From Herbinix sp. (GTDB taxonomy: Bacteria > Bacillota > Clostridia > Lachnospirales > Lachnospiraceae): 64,000 nucleotides of DNA. Shown here in pieces: positions 42,913 through 51,497 of this stretch. The notes under the pieces are model-generated. The model was not told the origin of the DNA and searched no databases. It saw only the letters and a list, made by a program, of their open reading frames with translations. The position numbers and the translations under genes are program-made. Position 1 is the stretch's first letter. Each line of letters opens with the position of its first letter. The stretch covers positions 1 to 64,000 of the forward strand of contig JAQSYO010000023.1 of the NCBI GenBank assembly GCA_029256105.1. The letters run 5' to 3'.

Positions 42913-44043
42913 ATGGATTTTCATTATAATATACCGACCAAGGTAAGCTTTGTAAACTATGAGCAAACAATGGAATACCTCTATGGCGGCAAATTTATAA
43001 ATAAGCATATTTTATTGGTCATGTCGGTGCGTATGATGGAACGATTTGGTTTCTCTGAAATAATTGAAGATTTAAAAAAGAACAATCATGTTACCCATAT
43101 TGTAGAAGCACCACCAAATCCAACGGAAATGGATATTCTGGAAGCATTGAATTTAATAGCTGTTGATTATGAGATAGTAATTGCGTGTGGTGGTGGCAGT
43201 GTGATTGATTTGGCAAAAGCAATCATCGCCCTATCTTATAAGAGAACACAGGTTTCACAAGTAATAAAGGATGCTATTATAAAAAAAGAATACCTTCAAC
43301 ATGAGAAAAAGGTTGAATTTATTGCTGTTCCTACAACAGCGGGAACTGGATCTGAGGTCACTAGATGGGCAACAGTATGGGATAGTAGCAGAGAAATGAA
43401 AATGTCAGTAGATGCTCCCTGGTTGGCACCAAGTGTAGCATATATTATTCCTGAATTAACCATGAAATTATCAAATCGATTGACCCTAAGTACTGGACTA
43501 GATGCGTTGACACACGCAATAGAAAGTTATTGGTCTAAAAAAAGCAACGCAATTAGCAGAGAGCTATCAAAATCAGCAATACATCTTATAACTAAATATT
43601 TACCTAAGGTACTGAAGGACCCTGATCATCTAGAATATAGAACGAAGATGAGCTTGGGTTCCGTATTTGCAGGGCTTGCCTTTGCCAATACTAGAACTAC
43701 GGCATGCCATTCTATCTCCTACCCTTTAACTATGAGATATGGAGTAGAACATGGATTTGCAGCAGCCATTACCCTAATACCAATAATGAGATTAAACAGA
43801 GAGAGTATTGTCGAAATAGATGAATTTATGAACTCATATGGTGGGTCCTCAATTGATGATATGCAAGAATGGCTGGATGAGATATGTAGAGATATACAAC
43901 GATTAAGATTGAGCTCGTTTGGAATTCATAAAGAGGATATTAAGATGATAGCAGAGATGTCTTTTACAGCTGGAAGAATGGATAATAATCCGGTGGATAT
44001 TCAGATTGAAGATATAATAGAGATATTAAATGAAATTTTATAA
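42913..44043 (+). CDS. iron-containing alcohol dehydrogenase, probable phosphonoacetaldehyde reductase
   Basis: The protein has 376 residues from the ATG at 42913, right after GGGAGGAATC; the track ATG at 42901 lies in that site. PNPTEMDILEAL, the NAD motif CGGGSVIDLAKA, TTAGTGSEVTRWA, and metal ligands in STGLDALTHAIESYW and RYGVEHGFAAA are all kept. In phosphonate clusters, Fe-ADH proteins of this kind (PhpC type) reduce phosphonoacetaldehyde to 2-hydroxyethylphosphonate. No aminoethylphosphonate transaminase is present, so the predicted product is hydroxyethylphosphonate. This is the last gene of the phosphonate block. Confidence 0.88.
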   Translation: MDFHYNIPTKVSFVNYEQTMEYLYGGKFINKHILLVMSVRMMERFGFSEIIEDLKKNNHVTHIVEAPPNPTEMDILEALNLIAVDYEIVIACGGGSVIDLAKAIIALSYKRTQVSQVIKDAIIKKEYLQHEKKVEFIAVPTTAGTGSEVTRWATVWDSSREMKMSVDAPWLAPSVAYIIPELTMKLSNRLTLSTGLDALTHAIESYWSKKSNAISRELSKSAIHLITKYLPKVLKDPDHLEYRTKMSLGSVFAGLAFANTRTTACHSISYPLTMRYGVEHGFAAAITLIPIMRLNRESIVEIDEFMNSYGGSSIDDMQEWLDEICRDIQRLRLSSFGIHKEDIKMIAEMSFTAGRMDNNPVDIQIEDIIEILNEIL

Positions 44044-44081
44044 AGTTAATTACTTGAGTTATAGCTGAGAGGGGGGGTTGT

Positions 44082-45500
44082 GTGATAAAAGTAAGTATTA
44101 TTGTCCCGATTTATAATGTCGAAAAATATTTACCTAAATGCATTGATTCACTGGTGTCACAGACACTACAGGAGATTGAAATTATATTGGTGAATGATGC
44201 GTCACCTGACAACTCAGCAGCTATCATGAGGGAATATGTAGGAAAATATTCAAACATAAAATGTATCTATTTAAGCGAAAACAAATGTCTCGGTGGAGCA
44301 AGAAATGAAGGTATTAAAGTTGCGGAAGGTAAGTATGTATCATTTGTCGATAGTGATGATTATGTAGATATTACAATGTTTGATAAAATGTATCAAAAGG
44401 CAGAAGAAACAAGTAGTGAGTTAACATATTGTATGTTTCAAAGAATTGATGAAGCAGGGAAACATTTAAAGAATGATTTTCTGTATCCGCCTGAATTTGC
44501 TGGCGAAATAAGTGAAAACAAAATACGAGGCTATTTTCATAAGCCATCCTACGCTTGGGGTAAATTGTTTAAAAGGGATATAATAATGGACAATAACATT
44601 CTGTTTCCAGAACATTTAAAATATGAAGATAGCTTTTTTATGCTCCAAATTGCTATCAATTTGACTAAAGCTGCTATGGTTCCAGAAGCTTTATATTATT
44701 ATCTGCAGAGAAAAACTTCTATCTTAAATTCCAGAAATACAGAACACCACTTAGAACAAATTAAGGTAGTTGATCTATTTGTTGATGAAATGAAGAAAAA
44801 AGGATACTATCAAAAATACAAAAACGAAATTGAATACTATATTATTAATAGACGATATCTTAAAATACTAAATAACTGTGTATCTAAATACGATGAAATA
44901 CCAATTCATGTCATGAAAGAAACACGAGACTATATAATGAGAAATTTTCCTTCGTATCAATCAAACCCCTATTATTTAAACATAATTGGAGAAGACAGAA
45001 TATTAATGAAAATGAATCGTATCAGTCCGAAGCTGGCAGTATTGTGGAATACTCACCGAAAAACAATTATGAAAAAGCTGGGCAAGAGAAAAGAAAGTTA
45101 TATATACTATCACAAATACTATAGTAAACATAAAGTAAAAATATATAAGTTACTTGATGAGTTACAATCAAAGAATTTAGTTATTGATATAAAGGGAGCA
45201 GATTTGAAAAAGTTGGCTTTTCTTCAAAGTTTAGATAAAAAACATAATGTGTATTTAATAAAAAATTCAACAAGCGACCAACAATTTAATATCGGAGAAA
45301 TTACGCAAGAAGATAATATTATGAATAAAATTAATGTGATTATTGTAGTTAATCCAAGCTTCTGTTGTAAAATTTATGAGTCAGTTCAACGGATCAATTC
45401 TTCAATTCTTGTAGTTAATCTAGAAGACTATTTAGAAGGTTATATTGAATTAAATTATTATGATGATGAAATAAAAAAATTGCGAAATATAATAAAGTAA
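44082..45500 (+). CDS. GT2 family glycosyltransferase with C-terminal extension
   Basis: The protein has 472 residues from a GTG after GAGGGGGGG. Residues ~1-230 form the GT-A domain: IKVSIIVPIYNVEKYLPKCIDSLVSQ, EIILVNDASPDNS and FVDSDDYVD (the D-x-D). Beyond ~residue 330 an extension of about 140 residues (RKESYIYYHKYYSKHKVKIYKLLDELQSKNLVIDIKGADLKKL) with Rossmann-like strands has no clear family. It transfers a sugar from a nucleotide donor in the cytoplasm. Position after the phosphonate genes suggests work on the same glycan. Confidence 0.88.
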   Translation: MIKVSIIVPIYNVEKYLPKCIDSLVSQTLQEIEIILVNDASPDNSAAIMREYVGKYSNIKCIYLSENKCLGGARNEGIKVAEGKYVSFVDSDDYVDITMFDKMYQKAEETSSELTYCMFQRIDEAGKHLKNDFLYPPEFAGEISENKIRGYFHKPSYAWGKLFKRDIIMDNNILFPEHLKYEDSFFMLQIAINLTKAAMVPEALYYYLQRKTSILNSRNTEHHLEQIKVVDLFVDEMKKKGYYQKYKNEIEYYIINRRYLKILNNCVSKYDEIPIHVMKETRDYIMRNFPSYQSNPYYLNIIGEDRILMKMNRISPKLAVLWNTHRKTIMKKLGKRKESYIYYHKYYSKHKVKIYKLLDELQSKNLVIDIKGADLKKLAFLQSLDKKHNVYLIKNSTSDQQFNIGEITQEDNIMNKINVIIVVNPSFCCKIYESVQRINSSILVVNLEDYLEGYIELNYYDDEIKKLRNIIK

Positions 45501-45552
45501 TGAAACTGATAACTTCTTTATTGACATAAATTAAAAGTTAGGGGGAAGTATA

Positions 45553-46482
45553 ATGAAGCGTGTTACTGTTATAATGCCAGTTTACAATGCAGAGAAATAT
45601 CTTAAGATAGCGATTGATAGCATATTAAATCAGACATATTCTAATTTTGAATTACTTTTAATCGATGATGCTTCAACAGATGGTAGCGCTGATATAATTA
45701 AACAATATGACGATGAGAGAATAAGACTAGTAAGAAACAAAGTGAATATGGGAATTTCTGGGACTCGTAATAAGGGACTTGAATTATGTAGTACAGAATA
45801 CATAGCTTTACTAGATAATGATGATATCGCTACACCAACTCGCTTAGAAAAGGAAGTTCAATATTTAGACGAAAATCGGGATGTAGATGTAGTTGCAGGA
45901 CAATATTGGAAAATAGATGAGAACGGAGAGTTAACGAATAAGCATACGATTATTCGTACCAACCCTAAGTATATTAAAGCCTATTTAATGTTGGGCAATA
46001 CAATATCCAACGGGACAGCGATGTTTCGAAAAAGCTTTATCAATAAATTTGGCATTAGGTATCAAAATAATTATTATGGGGCGGAGGATTATAAATTTTG
46101 GGTAGAATGTTCGCTACATGGGAAGATTGTAAATTTAGATGAAGTATTTTTACTTTATAGAATGGGTCATAACAATGAAACAAAGAGAGCATTGGAGCAA
46201 GAGAGTGAAGAGAGAATTAAAGCAATTAGCAGTATACATACCTACGCCTTAGAGAAGACTGGGTTTAAATTGAGGGAAGATGAAATCACTATTATTAATA
46301 AGATATTTAAAGAAGAAGGTATTATAAATAATAAGGATGAGTTAGAACAAATATATCGGGCTTTGAAATCAATTGCAAAACAGGCAATGGAGCTGCAGTT
46401 AGATAATGCAAAAGAAGTAATTACTATGTGTAGAAAACGTTATGGAGATAAAGTAGGTAAGGCATTTTACATGTGGGAGTGA
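45553..46482 (+). CDS. GT2 family glycosyltransferase
   Basis: The protein has 309 residues and an ATG after GGGGGAAG. RVTVIMPVYNAEKYLKIAIDSILNQTYSNFELLLIDDASTDGSADII and ALLDNDDIATPTRLEKEVQYL give the GT-A nucleotide fold and metal site. EDYKFWVECSLHGKIVNLDEVFLLYRMG gives the usual acceptor-side catalytic region. There is no membrane helix. The sugar and acceptor are unknown. Confidence 0.9.
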   Translation: MKRVTVIMPVYNAEKYLKIAIDSILNQTYSNFELLLIDDASTDGSADIIKQYDDERIRLVRNKVNMGISGTRNKGLELCSTEYIALLDNDDIATPTRLEKEVQYLDENRDVDVVAGQYWKIDENGELTNKHTIIRTNPKYIKAYLMLGNTISNGTAMFRKSFINKFGIRYQNNYYGAEDYKFWVECSLHGKIVNLDEVFLLYRMGHNNETKRALEQESEERIKAISSIHTYALEKTGFKLREDEITIINKIFKEEGIINNKDELEQIYRALKSIAKQAMELQLDNAKEVITMCRKRYGDKVGKAFYMWE

Positions 46483-46487
46483 TACAG

Positions 46488-47582
46488 ATGGAGAAAATAG
46501 TTATATTTGGAACTGGTTCAGGCGCAGAGAAAGTTATGATTAATTTTGATGAAAATAGGTATCAAAAAGTAGCGTATGTTGATAATAACAGGGAGATGCA
46601 AAATAAACTATTAAATGGTGTAAAAGTAATTGCGCCTGAGGACCTTTACAAAATAAATTACGATAAAATTATTATTTGCAGTACTGCCTATAAGGATATT
46701 TATCATCAATTAACACAAACCTATCATGTAAATGCAAATAAAATTGTAAACAATTTACATTTTATTAAAAACTTATTAATTGAATATTATAAAAATGAGT
46801 TAGAACGTGATGAAATCGTTGAAGTTATCAGATATCTTGAAAAGCACGACTTAGAAGTTTTCAATTATGAATTTAGTAGAAAATATGATAATTATGAAGT
46901 TGATGTTCAGTTTGACTGCGATGTAAATATGTTCTATGTCTTACATAACGGGAAGAGAATGTATTTTAAGGAGAGCTTTAAAAATAAAGAAAAAGTTATT
47001 AACTATTATAAATTTCTCATTAAGGAGCAGGATATCGCTTCACCACACCGATATGTTACACCAGAAATGCAAGTGGAAGAAGGGGATATAGTTATTGATG
47101 CTGGTGTGGCAGAGGGAAATTTTGCACTAGACATTATTGATAAGGTGAGTAAGATTTATTTAGTTGAAATGGACAGAGAATGGATTAAAGCGTTAAAAAA
47201 TACCTTTAAAGAATATGGTGATAAGGTTATTATTGTAGAGAAATTTTTGACTGATTTCAATGATGAAAATAATATCACAATTGATGAATTAATTGGTTTT
47301 GAAAATATTGATTTTATAAAAATGGACATTGAAGGTGAAGAAATCAAAGGACTAAAAGGGGCTGTGGAATTACTAAAAAGAAGTAAAAGTTTAAAAATGG
47401 ATATTTGTGCTTATCATAACATTAATGATGAACAGAAAATAATCGATTTTTTCAAACAAATTCCATACGAGATAACTACATCCAGAGGGTATATGTTCTT
47501 CATCAATAAGGAAACACATAAGAATAAAGAACAAAGATTAGTCAGAGGCCTAGTAAGAGCAATAAAAAGGTATGAGATATAA
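46488..47582 (+). CDS. FkbM family methyltransferase with N-terminal Rossmann module
   Basis: The protein has 364 residues from the ATG at 46488 after GGGAGTGA; the GTG at 46473 is upstream of that site and overlaps the previous gene. Residues 1-~95 are the small Rossmann module (KIVIFGTGSGAEKVMINF... VAYVDNNREMQNKLLNG... DKIIICSTAYKDI). Residues ~180-340 form the FkbM domain (EEGDIVIDAGVAEGNFALDIIDKVSKIYLVEMD; IDFIKMDIEGEEIKGLKGA). FkbM enzymes O-methylate sugars. It probably methylates a residue of the flagellar glycan. The N-terminal module is shared with other island proteins. Confidence 0.88.
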   Translation: MEKIVIFGTGSGAEKVMINFDENRYQKVAYVDNNREMQNKLLNGVKVIAPEDLYKINYDKIIICSTAYKDIYHQLTQTYHVNANKIVNNLHFIKNLLIEYYKNELERDEIVEVIRYLEKHDLEVFNYEFSRKYDNYEVDVQFDCDVNMFYVLHNGKRMYFKESFKNKEKVINYYKFLIKEQDIASPHRYVTPEMQVEEGDIVIDAGVAEGNFALDIIDKVSKIYLVEMDREWIKALKNTFKEYGDKVIIVEKFLTDFNDENNITIDELIGFENIDFIKMDIEGEEIKGLKGAVELLKRSKSLKMDICAYHNINDEQKIIDFFKQIPYEITTSRGYMFFINKETHKNKEQRLVRGLVRAIKRYEI

Positions 47583-47713
47583 TATGATAGAGGCTAATAA
47601 ATAAAGAAATAGGTAGTGGATAACAAGCTAAAAATTACATAGTAGCTTTTATCAGATTAATAGATAAGTCTGAACTTTATGTACGAATATATTATTTGAA
47701 AGGACAGGTAAGA

Positions 47714-48202
47714 ATGAAAAAGGAATTAAAAACTGTAACGATAATTGGAGCAATTTTTGTAGGAGTTGTGATAGGGGGTATAACATGCAGTATATTGAAA
47801 AACAAAGAAATAAGAAAGGAAACGAACAGGGTTAATAAATTTAAAGATTATTATAATATATTAAATCAATGGTTTGTGCTAAAAAATAGCGGTAAATCCC
47901 TTGATCAATATTTTGTTAAAAATGGTTATAAAACAATTGCGATATATGGCATGGGAGAAATGGGTAACAGGTTTTATGAAGAATTTAAAAATAGTGGTAA
48001 TGTTAAAATAAGATATGCAATTGACAAGTCTGCCGGAAGCGTTTATTCCGAATTAGAGATAGTTGATGTAGATGATGAACTTGAAAGTGTAGATGCAATT
48101 ATAGTGACCGCTACTTTTGCATTTGATGAGATTAAGGAGAATTTAAGTAGTAAAGTGAATTGTGCTATCATATCTCTCGAGGATGTCGTTTACGAAGCAT
48201 AA
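47714..48202 (+). CDS. membrane-anchored small Rossmann-module protein (paralogue 1)
   Basis: The protein has 162 residues from the ATG at 47714, after AAAGGACAGG; the TTG track start is in front of that site. One N-terminal membrane helix (VTIIGAIFVGVVIGGITCSIL) is followed by a short helical stretch (FKDYYNILNQWFVLKNSGKSLDQYF) and a Rossmann-like module (KTIAIYGMGEMGNRFYEEFKNSGNVKIRYAIDK... VDAIIVTATFAFDEI). It lacks any catalytic domain. A clear paralogue lies at 49393-49884 on the other side of the WbsX gene. The role is unknown; membrane tethering or substrate sensing are guesses. Confidence 0.7.
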   Translation: MKKELKTVTIIGAIFVGVVIGGITCSILKNKEIRKETNRVNKFKDYYNILNQWFVLKNSGKSLDQYFVKNGYKTIAIYGMGEMGNRFYEEFKNSGNVKIRYAIDKSAGSVYSELEIVDVDDELESVDAIIVTATFAFDEIKENLSSKVNCAIISLEDVVYEA

Positions 48203-48277
48203 AGTACAGTTTAATGCTGTGAAAAACAACCAATATAAATATAAGATATAAATTAAAAAAAGGGATGGGTTAGGAAA

Positions 48278-49381
48278 ATGAAGATATTAACCTTCTATTT
48301 ACCACAATTTCATACAATACCGGAAAATGATAAATGGTGGGGAAAAGGGTTTACCGAGTGGACAAGTGTAAGGAAAGCTAAGCCATTATTTAATAAGCAT
48401 TATCAGCCAAGAGAACCATTACAGGATAATTACTATAATTTGTTAGACCAAAATGTAATGGAAGAGCAAATGAAATTAGCAGAAAAATATGGAATTGGTG
48501 GATTTTGCTTTTATCATTATTGGTTTTGTGGGAAACAACTTCTTGAAAAGCCAGTTGAGCAATTACTTTGTAATTCAAAAGCTAATTTACCCTTTTGCCT
48601 ATCTTGGGCTAACGAACCGTGGACCAAAGCCTGGAATGGAAAAGAAGGCGAGAAAGAGTTACTACAGGTTCAAGATTATGGTGACGAAAGAGATTGGACC
48701 AAACATTTTATGTATTTGTTACCATTATTTAATGATAAAAGATATATTCGGATGGATGATAAGCCTGTATTTTTAATTTACCGCTCTTTTCATATATTAA
48801 AATGTGACCAAATGTTAAATCTATGGAAAAAGTTAGCGGTTGAAAATGGGTTAAAAGGAATTTATTTTATATCCATGGAAACTGTTTATGAAATAGATAA
48901 TAGGCACAGAGAATTTGATGCTTCTATTGAATTTGAGCCAATGCGTTCGATTAGAGAATTAGGCCAGGAAGTACTAGAAAAAAGACGTCAGAGATTAAGG
49001 AAGCTGGAGAAATATGAAAATACACCGTTTAGTCAGCTTTATTTAGATAAAATATCCTATGATGATTGCTATAAAGTAATTACTAGCAGAGAACACCGAA
49101 ATAAAAACAAAAAGGTATACTTAGGAGCCTTTGTGGATTGGGATAATACCCCTCGAAAAGGGAAAAAAGGGCTAATCATACATGGGGGGTCGCCACAAAA
49201 GTTTAAACAATATTTAAAGCAGCAAATTAAGCGATCAGTGCAACTAAACAATGAATTTTTGTTTATTAATGCATGGAATGAATGGTCTGAAGCTGCCTAT
49301 CTTGAACCGGATAAGAAATACGGGTATGCATACCTTCATTCGGTTAGACAAGCAATAAACGAGACAATTGAAGGAAAGTAG
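48278..49381 (+). CDS. WbsX family (glycoside hydrolase 99-like) glycan protein
   Basis: The protein has 367 residues. MKILTFYLPQFHTIPENDKWWGKGFTEWTSVRKAKPLFNKHYQPR is the conserved WbsX/Glyco_hydro_99-like start. GGFCFYHYWFCGKQLLEKPVE, LSWANEPWTKAWNG and INAWNEWSEAAYLEPD follow the family order, with acidic residues in the ANEPW and NEWSEA segments at the catalytic positions. Such proteins are frequent in O-antigen and capsule clusters and may trim or transfer mannose-like residues. The exact reaction is unsettled. No signal peptide is seen, so it acts in the cytoplasm. Confidence 0.85.
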   Translation: MKILTFYLPQFHTIPENDKWWGKGFTEWTSVRKAKPLFNKHYQPREPLQDNYYNLLDQNVMEEQMKLAEKYGIGGFCFYHYWFCGKQLLEKPVEQLLCNSKANLPFCLSWANEPWTKAWNGKEGEKELLQVQDYGDERDWTKHFMYLLPLFNDKRYIRMDDKPVFLIYRSFHILKCDQMLNLWKKLAVENGLKGIYFISMETVYEIDNRHREFDASIEFEPMRSIRELGQEVLEKRRQRLRKLEKYENTPFSQLYLDKISYDDCYKVITSREHRNKNKKVYLGAFVDWDNTPRKGKKGLIIHGGSPQKFKQYLKQQIKRSVQLNNEFLFINAWNEWSEAAYLEPDKKYGYAYLHSVRQAINETIEGK

Positions 49382-49392
49382 GTTGATTATAA

Positions 49393-49884
49393 TTGAAAAG
49401 AAATCAGTTTAATATAATCGTTATTAGCTTAATTAGTGGTATTATAGGAAGTACTATAACTTTTTACTTCATTACGAAAAAGAAGGATGAGGAAAACAAA
49501 TTATTAAAGCGAAAAGAAGATAAATTTCGTAAATATTATCAGTTAACTAACGAATGGCTTTTACTAAAAGGTCAAAAAAAATCTATTATTGATTATATGT
49601 TATATATGAATTATAAAAAAATTGCTATTTATGGAATGGGAGAGCTCGGGAATAGACTTTACGAGGAATTAGAGAATTCGTCAATCCAAGTATTGTATGC
49701 GATCGATAAATATCCGGAAAATAATCACAGCAATTTAGAATTTTGTGAATTAAGTACTAACATCAAAAAAGTCGATGCAATTATTGTAACACCTATCTTT
49801 GATTATGAAGTAATCTCATCAGAAATAAGTGATGTTGTGGATTACCCAGTTATCTCCTTGGAAGATATTATATTCCAGAGATAA
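49393..49884 (+). CDS. membrane-anchored small Rossmann-module protein (paralogue 2)
   Basis: The protein has 163 residues from a TTG start at 49393, 11 bp after the WbsX stop. An N-terminal membrane helix (FNIIVISLISGIIGSTITFYFI), a basic stretch, then FRKYYQLTNEWLLLKGQKKSIIDYM and the module KIAIYGMGELGNRLYEELENSSIQVLYAIDK... VDAIIVTPIFDYEV parallel paralogue 1 closely, although membrane helices and linkers differ. The TTG start has only a modest purine-rich site. Function is unknown, as for paralogue 1. Confidence 0.65.
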   Translation: MKRNQFNIIVISLISGIIGSTITFYFITKKKDEENKLLKRKEDKFRKYYQLTNEWLLLKGQKKSIIDYMLYMNYKKIAIYGMGELGNRLYEELENSSIQVLYAIDKYPENNHSNLEFCELSTNIKKVDAIIVTPIFDYEVISSEISDVVDYPVISLEDIIFQR

Positions 49885-49908
49885 TAAATTAAATAAGGAG
49901 TGAATTCG

Positions 49909-50517
49909 ATGATTGCATTAATAAATTATCAAGGATTAAGAATGTTATCACAAATTTTGAATTCGGTTTATTCCAAAATAGTTATTAAGGCAATAAAGCA
50001 GGTTGGGAGAAACGCCAAATTTGAATATCCAGTTCGTATGGTAGGCGAAGAATTTATTAAGATAGGAGATTGTTTTATCGCCTATCGGAATTTGAGAATT
50101 GAAGTTTATAAAGTGAAGCATATATGTGGCAGAAAGAATCCACTGATTGAGATTGGAAATAATGTAAATATACAACCTAATTGTCATATTGGCTGTATTA
50201 ATCATATAAAAATTGGTAATGGCGTTGTTATAGCTAGTAATGTTTCTATTCTAGATCACTTTCATGGAAATATAGATACCAATGAACTTGATATTACTCC
50301 AGCAAAAAGACAACTCGTATCGAAAGGTGAAATCATTATCGGTGATAATGTATGGCTGGGTGAGAATGTAGTGATTCTTCCTAATGTAAGAATAGGTAAA
50401 GGCGCTATTATAGGGGCTGGAGCTGTTGTTACAAAGGATATTCCTGAATATTCGGTTGCTGGAGGAATTCCAGCGAGAGTGATTAAGCAATTGAGGCAAA
50501 AGGAACTGCGGTTATAG
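49909..50517 (+). CDS. left-handed beta-helix (hexapeptide) acyltransferase
   Basis: The protein has 202 residues from the ATG at 49909, eight bases after AAGGAG; the GTG at 49900 is part of the spacer. The hexapeptide repeats run from about residue 80 to 190 (PLIEIGNNVNIQPNCHIGCINHIKIGNGVVIASNV; GEIIIGDNVWLGENVVILPNVRIGKGAIIGAGAVV), ending with the typical AGGIPARVIK. The catalytic His is likely in ILDHFHGN. It acetylates or acylates a sugar of the glycan. It could supply the N-acetyltransfer step of a diamino-sugar path, but sequence alone does not fix the substrate. Confidence 0.88.
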   Translation: MIALINYQGLRMLSQILNSVYSKIVIKAIKQVGRNAKFEYPVRMVGEEFIKIGDCFIAYRNLRIEVYKVKHICGRKNPLIEIGNNVNIQPNCHIGCINHIKIGNGVVIASNVSILDHFHGNIDTNELDITPAKRQLVSKGEIIIGDNVWLGENVVILPNVRIGKGAIIGAGAVVTKDIPEYSVAGGIPARVIKQLRQKELRL

Positions 50518-50536
50518 GAAAGGGAAAAATTATATT

Positions 50537-51463
50537 ATGGAGGACGACATATTATTAACAATAGCAATACCAACTTATAATAGAAAAAACTATTTGAAGG
50601 AATGTTTAGAGTACTTAATACCACAAATAAAAGATAATATTGAAGTGATTGTGTCGGATAATGCTTCACCAGATGATACTCCGCTTATGATGGAGGAATA
50701 TATTAATAAACATAGTTATATTAAATATCATAGATATGAATCCAGTGTTGGAGGATTTAACATAGGAAATTTGTTTTACATGGCAAGAGGAAAATATTTA
50801 TTTATCCTTTGTGATGATGATATTCCTTTGCATGGGTGTATTGACAATATTTTAAATTGTATTCATTGTTTTCCGGATTTAGCATTAATAAGTCTAAATA
50901 CATGTAGCTTTAATAAAAAATTTACTGGAGTATGTACAAAACCGAATTTAGATATTAAGGAGAACCTATATACTAAGGACAAGGATGAGTTTATTCGTAA
51001 GGTTGGAATATGGATTTCATTTATTTCTTCTATGGTTTATAATATGAAATATATGAAACGCGTTAAAAACATTTCTCAATTTATTGGTACGAATTTTATG
51101 GTTAGCCATATTGCATTATTAACAACAAGAGGAAATACAAAAATGGCTATTTTAAAAGATGTTTGTATTGCTGCACGAGGAGGAAATAATGCTGCAAGCT
51201 ATGATATATATGAAATATTTGTATATAGATGGAAACAGTTACTTTACACTAGTGGTTTGAAAAGTGGTTATAGCATAAAAGCTTTGAATGATGTATATGT
51301 AAATACTCTTACAACAACGATTAAAGGTTTTATTTTATCTGCAAAAAGTAGTAGTACAAGATATTATATTAAAAATAAAATAAAACTAGTTAGATATACT
51401 TATATGTATCCGGTAGTATGGTTAAAAGTATATCCATATGCTTTCTTGCCTATAAAAAAATAA
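50537..51463 (+). CDS. GT2 family glycosyltransferase (third)
   Basis: The protein has 308 residues and an ATG at 50537. ILLTIAIPTYNRKNYLKECLEYLIPQIKDNIEVIVSDNASPDDT and LFILCDDDIPLHGCIDNIL (D-D-D metal site) define the GT-A fold. The catalytic region after residue 150 is divergent. It is cytoplasmic and followed by an epimerase-type gene. Donor and acceptor are unknown. Confidence 0.88.
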   Translation: MEDDILLTIAIPTYNRKNYLKECLEYLIPQIKDNIEVIVSDNASPDDTPLMMEEYINKHSYIKYHRYESSVGGFNIGNLFYMARGKYLFILCDDDIPLHGCIDNILNCIHCFPDLALISLNTCSFNKKFTGVCTKPNLDIKENLYTKDKDEFIRKVGIWISFISSMVYNMKYMKRVKNISQFIGTNFMVSHIALLTTRGNTKMAILKDVCIAARGGNNAASYDIYEIFVYRWKQLLYTSGLKSGYSIKALNDVYVNTLTTTIKGFILSAKSSSTRYYIKNKIKLVRYTYMYPVVWLKVYPYAFLPIKK

Positions 51464-51497
51464 AATAAGTATAAAGAGTAAAGGTGATATACAACAT

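Noticed and set aside
48489-48776. 95-residue ORF inside the WbsX gene
   Set aside because: Same-strand shadow frame inside a strongly conserved protein; no ribosome site.
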